Of a stretch of DNA of 64,000 nt, positions 25,053-34,100 are shown piece by piece. Below the pieces are notes generated by a model that had not been told where the DNA came from, ran no database searches, and worked only from the letters and a program-made list of their open reading frames with translations. How positions within the stretch are numbered: the stretch's first letter is position 1; every line of letters starts with the position of its first letter. Origin of the DNA: Cytophagales bacterium UBA2561. GTDB lineage: Bacteria > Bacteroidota > Bacteroidia > Cytophagales > Thermoflexibacteraceae. The DNA lies in contig DDLX01000015.1 in the NCBI GenBank assembly GCA_002340355.1, positions 62,001 through 126,000 on the forward strand. Direction: 5' to 3'. The position numbers and the translations under genes were made by a program.

Positions 25053-25940
25053 TTAATAGACATAGACTTTATTTCGCCGTTGTCGGACGTACTGCGAAGG
25101 AGATGTTTTCATAATTAATCGAAATTGACGATTAAAATTAGAAGTGTTATTATAACCTGCCAAATGAGCCACCTCAAATATACTTTTTTTCTCTTCTTCT
25201 AATAAGATTTTGCAGGCATATCCAATGCGAATTTCATTCAAAAACTGGAAATAAGTTTTTCGAGTTACTTTTTTGAAATAACGACAAAAAGCCGTTTTGT
25301 TCATTGCCACTAAATCCGCCATTTGTTCTAAAGTGATATTAGAATTATTAAAATTATTCATGGTATACTCATAAACTGTATCCAAACGTCCTTGTGTATA
25401 ATTCAATGAATTGGTATAACCTTCACTCGCAATAAATTCATAAGGAGTATGTTGGGCTAATAATTTCAAAAGTCGCAAAAAATAAAGCATACGGTCGTAA
25501 TTATCACTATCCAGAATTTGCTTTAGTAGGTGCTTTGTTTCAGGCTTTGAGTGAAGATTTCGAAAACATATTCCACGAGCCGACTTTTCTAAAAAATTCT
25601 GTAAAACCTGAAATTCAGGAATATACCGTAAAATTTGTTCTAAAAAATGAAGTGGAAAATGAAGCGCACACTCCTCTAAACCATCTTTTGGATGCGTATT
25701 ATTTTTGACATCGGGGCGGAGCATATGGGGAAGATTTGAGCCAAAAAGTAATAATGTACCTTTTTCGAAAGTAAGTACTTTATCTCCAACAAACGCCATC
25801 CCCGAATGCTCCTCAAAAAAAAGAATTTCCAGTTCTGGGTGATAATGCCAAATAATATAAAACTGCGGAAAAATATGCGGATGAATAATAAAAGATTGAT
25901 GAACGGAAGTACTTTTTTTATTGAGAAGTCTTGGTTTCAT
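25053..25940 (-). CDS. AraC-family transcriptional regulator
   Basis: The C-terminal ~100 residues carry the two helix-turn-helix motifs of AraC: LEQMADLVAMNKTAFCRYFKK and, in the second, EVAHLAGYNNTSNFNRQFRL followed by TSPSQYVRQRR. The N-terminal part (about 15-110) has cupin-like strands (WHYHPELEILFFEEHSG, FEKGTLLLFGSNLPH), suggesting a small-ligand sensor domain. At 295 aa it is a normal size. It is transcribed divergently from the FMN hydroxyacid oxidase gene, with 148 bases between the starts, so that oxidase gene is its most likely target (inference). No operator repeat was identified with confidence. Confidence 0.88.
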   Translation of the reverse strand: MKPRLLNKKSTSVHQSFIIHPHIFPQFYIIWHYHPELEILFFEEHSGMAFVGDKVLTFEKGTLLLFGSNLPHMLRPDVKNNTHPKDGLEECALHFPLHFLEQILRYIPEFQVLQNFLEKSARGICFRNLHSKPETKHLLKQILDSDNYDRMLYFLRLLKLLAQHTPYEFIASEGYTNSLNYTQGRLDTVYEYTMNNFNNSNITLEQMADLVAMNKTAFCRYFKKVTRKTYFQFLNEIRIGYACKILLEEEKKSIFEVAHLAGYNNTSNFNRQFRLIMKTSPSQYVRQRRNKVYVY

Positions 25941-26088
25941 TATTTATTTGCTTTTGAGGTTGTATTTCTGAAAAAAGAGGCAAATATTTTGGTGAATTCT
26001 GCAAATATTGATGTTTTTTTCCACTCTAAAATCCCCGAACTTTACCATCGAACAAAATCTAAATTTACAAAAAAACACCTTAAATCTC

Positions 26089-27234
26089 ATGTCCTATAAT
26101 CCAGAATATCCGTCCATTGATGCCCTTCGACTAAGAGCTAAAGAACGAATTCCTCGTTTTGCCTTCGAGTATGTGGATGGTGGCTGTAACGAAGAAATCA
26201 ACTTAGTTCGTAATACGTCTGAAATTCGAGAGGTGCAATTGCAACCTTATTATTTACGAGATTTTCAGGGAATATCCATGAAAACAAAACTCTTTGGAGT
26301 CGAATATGATGCTCCTTTTGGCATTGCCCCTGTGGGTTTACAGGGATTGATTTGGCCCCACGCTGCCGAAATTTTAGCCAAAGCCGCCACCCAACACAAT
26401 ATTCCTTACTGCCTCAGTACTGTGTCCACTGCCAGTATCGAAACCATTTCTGAAATTACCGAAGGTAAAGCATGGTTTCAACTTTATCATCCAACTGAAG
26501 ATGCTATTCGGGATGACCTTCTTCAAAGGGCAATGGATGCTGATTATCAGGTTTTAATAATTCTATCTGATGTTCCTACTTTTGGATATCGCCCCAAAGA
26601 AATCCGAAACGGTTTAGCAATTCCTCCCCGAATGACCCTCCGAAATATGATGCAAATTTTAGGTTCTCCTAATTGGGCAATTCAGACTTTATTAGCAGGA
26701 CAACCTGAATTTAAATCCTTAAAAAAATATATGCCTAAAGGAATGAATTTAAGACATTTAGGGCTTTTTATGGATAAAACATTTACAGGACGGTTGAGTG
26801 AAGAAAAAATTAAATTAATTCGGGATAAATGGAACCGAAAATTGGTACTAAAAGGAGTGGCTACGGAAGAAGATACCGAAAAAGCCATCAAATTAGGTTT
26901 AGATGGTGTCATTGTTTCTAATCACGGTGGACGACAATTAGATGCAGGTGAATCTACGATTAAACCGCTTGAGCGTATTGTTCAAAGATATGGAGATCAA
27001 ATTGAGGTAATGATGGATAGTGGAATCAGAACAGGACCTGATATTGCCCGAACGCTTGCCAAAGGTGCAAAATTTACTTTTATGGGGCGTTCGTTTATGT
27101 ATGGAGTAGGTGCACTTGGTCAGGAGGGAGGAAATCACACGATTTCTATTCTCAAACGTCAGTTACAACAGGTTATGGAACAATGTGGTTGTGAGAATGT
27201 TAGTGATTTCCCAAAACATTTAACACAAATCTAA
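26089..27234 (+). CDS. FMN-dependent alpha-hydroxy-acid oxidizing protein (LldD-like)
   Basis: This is a TIM-barrel flavoprotein that oxidises L-lactate or another 2-hydroxy acid to the keto acid. Signature blocks are RFAFEYVDGG, PFGIAPVGLQGLIWPHAAEI, the active-site VSNHGGRQLDAGESTIKPLE near residue 275 (catalytic His and Arg), and MDSGIRTGPDIARTLAKGA ending in FMGRSFMYGVGA. The start used (ATG at 26089, MSYNPEYPSIDALR) gives 381 aa, the family size. The frame is open further upstream, but those codons are intergenic in character. Whether it couples to the respiratory chain or makes H2O2 cannot be read from the sequence. It is likely controlled by the divergent AraC gene. Confidence 0.85.
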   Translation: MSYNPEYPSIDALRLRAKERIPRFAFEYVDGGCNEEINLVRNTSEIREVQLQPYYLRDFQGISMKTKLFGVEYDAPFGIAPVGLQGLIWPHAAEILAKAATQHNIPYCLSTVSTASIETISEITEGKAWFQLYHPTEDAIRDDLLQRAMDADYQVLIILSDVPTFGYRPKEIRNGLAIPPRMTLRNMMQILGSPNWAIQTLLAGQPEFKSLKKYMPKGMNLRHLGLFMDKTFTGRLSEEKIKLIRDKWNRKLVLKGVATEEDTEKAIKLGLDGVIVSNHGGRQLDAGESTIKPLERIVQRYGDQIEVMMDSGIRTGPDIARTLAKGAKFTFMGRSFMYGVGALGQEGGNHTISILKRQLQQVMEQCGCENVSDFPKHLTQI

Positions 27235-27344
27235 AGGTAAGAAATTGTTTTATCATTAATAATCGCTTTTTAAGTGGTATGAAATAAATTGTGCTAACTA
27301 AAATAGAGTTTGAGATCAAGTAATTTTAGACTTGGAGAAAAAGC

Positions 27345-28226
27345 TCACAATCCTCGAATGATCGTATTTAAATCATTATCTGCATTTAAGTTCATTTTTT
27401 TTTTCAGACGATAACGAGAGGTTTCCAACCCTTTATAAGATATATTTAGGAGTTGAGCCGTTTCTTTATTGCTTAATTTCATCTTGATATAAGCACAAAC
27501 CTTCAAATCATTATCCGACAGGTTCGGATATTGCATTTGTAGTTTTTCGAAAAATCGAGGATGAACATCATTAAAATGTAACACAAATTTACTCCAATAT
27601 TCGTCATTACGTTGCGTATTTTTGATAATTCTTACCATCTCATTTACAGACTTTGCAGATACATTCTTACTAGTGGCTAATCGTTTTTGAATATCAGATA
27701 AGATTTCGTTTTTACGAGCAATTTCTGCACTTAGTATCGTTAGTTCTCGAACTTTATGGTCAATAATATCCTGCATTAATTCTTTTTCTCGTAGATGTAA
27801 TGCTTGGATTTTAACATTACTTTTTCGAATTTCTCGTAAATACTTTGCAAGTTGAATGGCTGACCGAGAGCGAGCAATTAATTCGACTTTACTGAACGGC
27901 TTTCGTAAATAATCCACTGCACCTTTGGTTAAGGCTTCTTTCAGATGCTCGTCATCAGTCATTCTTCCCGTAGCAATAATGACAGGAATATCACGAGTTT
28001 TTTCATTGGCTTTCAGCAATATAAGGGCTTCCATCCCATTCATAATAGGCATATCCCAATCCATAATAATTAAATCAGGACATTTTTTGCCTGCAATTTC
28101 ATAGGCAATATATCCATTTGGAGCATTTAGTAAGCGATAGTTTTCTTGGTATTCGTCAAAATATTGCAATATAACTCGTAGAGTATCAGGATTATCATCT
28201 ACGACTAAGATTTGTTCACTATACAT
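27345..28226 (-). CDS. Response regulator: REC domain, coiled coil, LuxR-type HTH
   Basis: The receiver domain (1-120) has the acidic pair Asp10/Asp11, the phosphorylation site Asp56 (IIMDWDMP), the Thr/Ser region ATGRM and the Lys of YLRKPFS. A helical linker (about 125-215) precedes a C-terminal HTH (NLSDNDLKVCAYIKMKLSNK, then ETAQLLNISYKGLETSRYRLKKKM). That HTH type is shared with Bacteroidota TPR/Y_Y_Y regulators. It lies 70 bases downstream of the TPR histidine kinase gene on the same strand and is its probable partner (inference). The ATG at 28226 is preferred over the TTG one codon upstream. Confidence 0.88.
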   Translation of the reverse strand: MYSEQILVVDDNPDTLRVILQYFDEYQENYRLLNAPNGYIAYEIAGKKCPDLIIMDWDMPIMNGMEALILLKANEKTRDIPVIIATGRMTDDEHLKEALTKGAVDYLRKPFSKVELIARSRSAIQLAKYLREIRKSNVKIQALHLREKELMQDIIDHKVRELTILSAEIARKNEILSDIQKRLATSKNVSAKSVNEMVRIIKNTQRNDEYWSKFVLHFNDVHPRFFEKLQMQYPNLSDNDLKVCAYIKMKLSNKETAQLLNISYKGLETSRYRLKKKMNLNADNDLNTIIRGL

Positions 28227-28296
28227 CAATTGGTGGATTTTGAAAGTTGATACATTTTTACAATGTTAAAAGACTTCTTTCAGGAGTACAATTTTT

Positions 28297-30831
28297 TTAC
28301 CCCTTCAAAATCCCTTCATATTGAGTTAATTTTTTGAAATCTGCTTCATTATAAGTGAGTACAGCTTCCTGAACTTGATTTTTCCATAAATTAATCGGCT
28401 CTAAATCGCTTGGAATTTGATGTAAAATATCTATAATTTCACTTGCCTCATAAATTTCAAATTCTCGTAATTGAGACAAATAGTTATCTAAAATTTCCTT
28501 ACTTATTTCGTCTAAATCGTTTAATTCAATTAGTTGATAATTTGTCTTTGGGTTTTGTTTTTTTGTGACTTTCATTTGGACTTTTTCCAAAGGCACTGTA
28601 AACCAAACTTCTGTTCCTGCTTTTATTTCAGAAATAACACCAATTTGTCCTTTGTGTGCTTCAATGACCATTTTGGCAAAGGTCAAGCCCAAGCCTGTTG
28701 AATATACCGCTCCGTATTTTTGAGCATTAACCTGTGAAAATTTTTCAAAAATTGTCCCTTGTAAATTTTTAGGAATGCCATTACCCTCATCCCTGATTCT
28801 AAGTTTAAGAAAGTTATTTTCAACCTTTGGCGAAATATAAATTTTAGCATTCATTGGACTATATTTGATGGCATTACTCAGAATATTTACAGAGACCCGA
28901 ACGATTAATTCTTTATCTACCTGAAGAACAAAATCTTGTGAAAGTTCCATCTTAATAGTCAATGATTTTTGCTCAATAGCTACCTGAAGCTGTTGCAAAG
29001 CCATTTGTAATAATTCCTCTAAATATACTTTTTCGGTTTGGATTTCTAATTGTGTATTTTCATATTTATAAACATCTAACATATTGGTTACCAGATTTAA
29101 AACTTCATAGCCTGCTTGTTTTATGTATTTTAGATTATCTTTTCTAAAGCTGTATTCGTTCGTCAATGCAATAATAGTATTTAATGGATTTTTGATATCA
29201 TGAGCAATCATAGAGGTCATTTGCTCTTTAAAATAATCCAACTCCGCTAATTTGTCATTCGTATTTTGAAGTGCTTTAGCTTGTGCAGAAATTTCTTCTT
29301 TTTGTTGCTCTAATGCTTGGTTGAGTTGTTTTTGTTTCAATTGATTACGGTAAATTATGAAAGCTAAAATCACTACGAATGTGAATGCTCCAACTGCACC
29401 AATAGTCAAATATTTTTGTTGTTGTAATTTTTGTTCTTCTTGTGCCATCTGATTTTGATATTCTGCTTCTTTTTGGGCTTTCTCTTGGTCAAATTCGTAT
29501 TGCATGGTTTTTTGAACTAATTTCTTATTGTGCTTTGCTTCTGTGATACTATCTGATGATTGTTTGAATAGTTGGTGCATTTGATAGGCAGATTTATAAT
29601 CTTTTTGGAGGGCATAGATTCGAGATAAATAATCAGATGCCATTTGAGTATACTTAGGAAGTTTCAGGTTATCAGCAATTTGTAAGCATTTCTGTAGGTT
29701 TTTGCTTGCTTCTTCAAATTGTTGTAAATGAAAATAAGCCTTGCCTAATAACCCATAATTTTCTGCAAGGTGTTTATATCCAATTTCTATTCTAAGATGT
29801 AATGATTCAGTAGCATATTCAATACCCTCTTGAAATTGATTTTGTTTTTCAACTAGCAAACTTGCTATTGATGAATAGGCAAAAGCAATTAGTGCCTTAT
29901 TTTGAATCTGTTTTGAAAGTTTTACTGCAACTTGGAAAGCTTCCATTGCTTTTTGGGGTTGATTTAGGGCTGAATAAGTTGCCCCCATATTCGTATAGGC
30001 AATAGCAATAAATACCTTGTTTCCTACTTGCTCAAAAACTTTGATTGCCTTATCCATATATTCCAAGCTTTTCTGATGGTTTTCTTGTGCATCGTAAATT
30101 AATGCTAAATTGCCATAACACTTCCCAATAAACAGGGAGTCTTGTGATTTTAAGCTCTCTTTTAGGGCTTTTAGGTAATATTCTCCAGCCTTAGGGATTT
30201 CATGTTGTCGATGATAGACATTCCCTAAATTTCGATAATCAAGGTGTAAATCTTCTTGGATATTTAAGTCTTTTTTGATTTTAAGCGATTGATGAGAGGC
30301 TTCTAACGATTTTGAATATTCTCCTAAACCATAATAGAGATGAGCAATTGCCTGATAATACTTATAAAGTTTAGGAGTGTATTTTTTATATTCTTGGTAG
30401 TACTCAAGTGCTTTTTCATACTCATGTGTATCTACTGCTATTTGTCCTAATCCAAAATAGGCTTGAGCCATTCCTTTTTTATAGTGAATTGATTTTGAGA
30501 TATAAAGAGCATCTTGATAGGTTTTCTTTGCTTTCGTATAGTTGCTCTTGTTATTCAGAAGTTGCCCATAAAACGTATAAGCATCTGCTTTTGCTTGTAA
30601 ATTACTGTCTTTTTCTGCTAAAAAAATCAATTCTTTTAGGTAACTCTCTATTTTGAGAGAATCTACTCTTTGGCTATAAACTTCAAGAAGAGCAAGGTAG
30701 GTTTGTATCTTTTTCGTATTTGTGTTAGCCTCTCTCAATGCTTGATTTAAAGAATCAATTTCTTGAGCATACCCCATAAAGGATACTACAAAACTACTGA
30801 TGAAGATGATAAAAATAAATATAGTTTTCAT
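28297..30831 (-). CDS. TPR-containing sensor histidine kinase
   Basis: A signal peptide (about 1-22, ending YAQ) is followed by roughly nine tetratricopeptide repeats up to residue 420 in the periplasm. Next come a coiled coil, one membrane helix at 475-494, a HisKA domain with the phospho-accepting His544 (MIAHDIKNPL), and a HATPase_c domain (N box NILSNAIKYSP, G1 DEGNGIP, G2 STGLGLTFAK). About 95 extra C-terminal residues follow the catalytic domain. The partner regulator is encoded immediately downstream. The last 22 bases of coding sequence plus stop region (28299-28320) recur inverted at 31024-31045, upstream of the T9SS gene. Confidence 0.92.
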   Translation of the reverse strand: MKTIFIFIIFISSFVVSFMGYAQEIDSLNQALREANTNTKKIQTYLALLEVYSQRVDSLKIESYLKELIFLAEKDSNLQAKADAYTFYGQLLNNKSNYTKAKKTYQDALYISKSIHYKKGMAQAYFGLGQIAVDTHEYEKALEYYQEYKKYTPKLYKYYQAIAHLYYGLGEYSKSLEASHQSLKIKKDLNIQEDLHLDYRNLGNVYHRQHEIPKAGEYYLKALKESLKSQDSLFIGKCYGNLALIYDAQENHQKSLEYMDKAIKVFEQVGNKVFIAIAYTNMGATYSALNQPQKAMEAFQVAVKLSKQIQNKALIAFAYSSIASLLVEKQNQFQEGIEYATESLHLRIEIGYKHLAENYGLLGKAYFHLQQFEEASKNLQKCLQIADNLKLPKYTQMASDYLSRIYALQKDYKSAYQMHQLFKQSSDSITEAKHNKKLVQKTMQYEFDQEKAQKEAEYQNQMAQEEQKLQQQKYLTIGAVGAFTFVVILAFIIYRNQLKQKQLNQALEQQKEEISAQAKALQNTNDKLAELDYFKEQMTSMIAHDIKNPLNTIIALTNEYSFRKDNLKYIKQAGYEVLNLVTNMLDVYKYENTQLEIQTEKVYLEELLQMALQQLQVAIEQKSLTIKMELSQDFVLQVDKELIVRVSVNILSNAIKYSPMNAKIYISPKVENNFLKLRIRDEGNGIPKNLQGTIFEKFSQVNAQKYGAVYSTGLGLTFAKMVIEAHKGQIGVISEIKAGTEVWFTVPLEKVQMKVTKKQNPKTNYQLIELNDLDEISKEILDNYLSQLREFEIYEASEIIDILHQIPSDLEPINLWKNQVQEAVLTYNEADFKKLTQYEGILKG

Positions 30832-31007
30832 TGTATATTAAATTAGAAGTCTGTATAAGTTTTCAAAGATTTTTAAGATAATTCTTTCTCAAAATTTTCC
30901 GTTCGTTTTCTAACTAAAAGCTTAAATTTTTGATATAAAACAAAATATAAATATTTAAACATAAATTGTAATTTTTAGAAAAAACTAAGAATATATTTAA
31001 CTTTATA

Positions 31008-31045
31008 CGATAAAAAATTAAACTATGAAGGGATTTTGAAGGGGT
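31008..31045 (+). repeat. Remnant copy of the histidine kinase gene 3' end
   Basis: Bases 31024-31045 are identical over 22 nt to the reverse complement of 28320-28299, the end of the kinase gene. Upstream bases 31011-31020 (AAAAAATTAA type) also align once a 3-base gap is allowed. In the matching frame it reads KKLNYEGILKGW where the kinase ends KKLTQYEGILKG-stop. It therefore looks like the fossil 3' end of a second kinase-like gene whose stop codon has been lost. Confidence 0.6.
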
Positions 31046-31052
31046 GGTTTTT

Positions 31053-31083
31053 TTGGAGATAGTTTGGAGGTATGACAACTTTG
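31053..31083 (+). promoter_or_regulatory. Promoter of the T9SS protein gene
   Basis: TTG at 31053-31055 and CAACTTTG at 31076-31083 are spaced by 20 bases. That fits the Bacteroidetes TTG-N19-21-TAnnTTTG arrangement with one substitution in the -7 box. It is 49 bases before the ATG. The remaining part of 30832-31131 holds no gene. Confidence 0.5.
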
Positions 31084-31131
31084 CACCAACAATAAAAATA
31101 TCATAACCTCTTAAACTTAATAGAGTAGACC

Positions 31132-34100
31132 ATGAAAAAAAATTATTCTCAAGAATTTCCCCAGATTTATTCCACATTAAGGCTAATGAACCACCGAAAA
31201 CGGTTTTTCTTTTTTTCGATTTCGCCTTTTTTGTATCGCCTGTTTTTGATAGGGATATTATTGTTCTCAAACATAATGTTTGCATCAGCTACTGATTATT
31301 ATGTGAATGGAAATGCGACAGGAGGAAATAACGGCACTTCGTGGACAAATGCTTTTACGAATTTACAATCCGCCTTAGCAGTAGCAAGTTCAGGTGATAA
31401 AATTTATGTCGCCAAAGGGACTTATAAACCGACTCAGCAGTATGACGTAAGTACAGGAAATACGACAACAGGAGATGCCCGCAAAGTTACTTTCAAAATC
31501 CCTGATGGTGTAGAAGTATATGGTGGGTTTGTAGGTAATGAAAATCCAATTAATTTAAATACTCGTAATATAGAAACCAATAAAACGATTTTGAGTGGGG
31601 ACATCGGTACACCAAGTGATGATACTGATAATGCCTATCATGTGGTTTATACCCATAATAATACTAGTTTTACTACAGTAGATGGATTTATTATTTCGGG
31701 TGGAAATGCGAACAGTAGCAGTCCTAATGATGGAGGTGGAGGCTGGTATAATTATGCTTCCAGTGGTAGTAATTCTTCCCCTAGATTAAATTATATTACA
31801 TTTAAGGAAAATTCGGCGAATAAAGGAGGAGGATTGTGTAATACAGTATCTGGTTTTAGTGCTATTACCAATCTTATTTTAACCAATTGTACATTTACGA
31901 GTAACACTGCTTCAGGTACTAATGGAAAAGGTGGAGGAATGTATAATCTTCAAAATAATAGTATTTGTAAGCCTACTTTAATCAACTGTGTATTTACAAA
32001 GAATATAGCCAAAGAAGGCGGAGGGATGTTTAATGATAACCCTAGTGGTTTTACTGGTAGTTTTGAGCCCAACTTGACAAAGTGCACGTTTACGAAAAAT
32101 CAAGCTATAGTAGGAGGTGGAGCGATATGTAATTTAGGCTATTATGCTATCCCTAAAATTCGGAATAGTGTTTTTTGGGATAATATATCTCCTATTGGAA
32201 AATCTTGGCTTAATAAGCATAATAGTAGCCCCTATGATCCTGCACCCAATGTGGCTTATACGTTAGTTCAAGAAGCAGACGAAGCAACCATCAAAGCTGG
32301 CAGTTACTCAGGTACCACTGTTGGTGCAGGAATGATTTATGCTATAGACCCATTATTTATAGATGCCAGCAATGGAGATTTACGCTTACAAAGTAGCTCA
32401 CCTGCTATTGGTAAAGCGGATGACGGTAATGATTTAGGGGCTCTTATAAAAACTGCCCTTCCTAATATTAATTTGAAGCAAGGTGCTACAAATATGGCAA
32501 GTGGTACAGGAAGTCATGATTTTGGAGCAACAAATGTGGGGGGTAATAGTGGTGAAATTACGTTTACGATAGAGAATACTGGAAATGCAAACTTAAATCT
32601 TACCTCTTTTGAATTGAATGGAGTAGATAAAAGTGAATTTTCTACCGTCAATTTTGGAAGTACAACAATTGCTTCTTCAGGAAGTACCATTTTTAAAATG
32701 AAGTTTTCGCCGACTTCAGCAGGTTTTAAAACCGCATTTGTGACGATTTCAAGTAATGCCAGCCCTTCCCAATATACTTTTACAGTTGTAGGCTCTGGAA
32801 CAGGAAGTTTAGCTTTTGCTGCTACAGATTTTGTAGAATCAAATCAGAATGATGGTTCTATTTCTAATTCTATAACTATCACATTATCAGGAGATACATT
32901 TACAGGCACAAATGGTAATGATTTTGCCAGTGGAAGTACTGGCTGGGTGGACATAACAGGTGGTGTTACACACAATGGTCAGATAGAATCATTAACTGTA
33001 TTCAATGGAGAACTATATGCGGGAAGTAATGGAAAAGTACTGAAATGGAATGGTTCTACTTGGATGGATGTAATGGGTGGAGCTACTCATAGTAATTTTG
33101 TACGCTCGTTAATTGTTTTTAATGGTGCATTATATGCGGGAAGTGATGGAAAAGTACTTAAATGGAACGGTTCTACTTGGACGAATATAGGGGGTGGACA
33201 TAGTGGAGGAGTGTATTCACTAGCTGTTTTTAATGGTGCATTATATGCGGGAAGTAATGGAAAAGTACTGAAATGGAATGGTAGTACTTGGAGTAGTGTT
33301 ACAGGTGGACTTGCACATACAACTATTGTACTTTCATTAACTGAATTCAATGGAGAGTTGTACGCAGGAGGTATTGGATATGTACATAAGTGGAATGGTA
33401 GTACTTGGAGTAATGTTACAGGTGGAGTTTTTCCAGCATATGTTTTTTCGTTAGCTAAATTTAATGGAAAACTATATGCAGCAAGTAGTGGAGATGCACT
33501 GAAATGGAATGGTAGTGCTTGGAGTATTGTAGGTAATTCTACTATCCATAGTGGGGCTATAGGTTCATTAGTAGTGTTTAATGGAAACTTGTATGCGGGA
33601 AGTTCAGGAAAAGTCGTAAAATGGAATGGTTCTGCTTGGACGAATGTAGCAGGTGGTGCTATACATAGCAGTTCCGTATCCTCATTGGCTGTATTTAATG
33701 GAAATTTATGTGCAGGGAGCAATAATAAAGTCGCTAAGTGGAGTACTGCCAAATTAGGAGTGAGTAATGTTCCTACAGGGTTGACTGTATCAGCGACTCG
33801 TTTAAGTGCTACTCAATTAAGCCTAAAGCTCACAGGGAATGCAACCAACCATGCTCCCGCCGATAATATCAATAATTTAACATTTACTTTCCTTGATGGT
33901 GCTTTTACAGGGAAGTGTGCCTCATGTATCTCTAATTTCACTAAAAATAACTTAACGGTTAGTTATACTAATAAAAAAACATCTGTATCTACTAATTCGG
34001 GTAGTGGAGGTTCTAGTTCATCAAATACAGTCTTTGAACCTGCTCCAATAGTTGACCAAATTAGTCCAGTGTTAACTACCAAAGTTAGTTTCCAAGTTGG

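Noticed and set aside
32943..33748. CRISPR-like repeat array
   Set aside because: The repeats are in frame, encode a continuous protein repeat, differ from each other and lack uniform spacers.
33087..33752. 221-residue Pro/Leu-rich frame on the minus strand
   Set aside because: It is the exact shadow of the tandem repeats in the T9SS gene and has no start context or protein-like composition.
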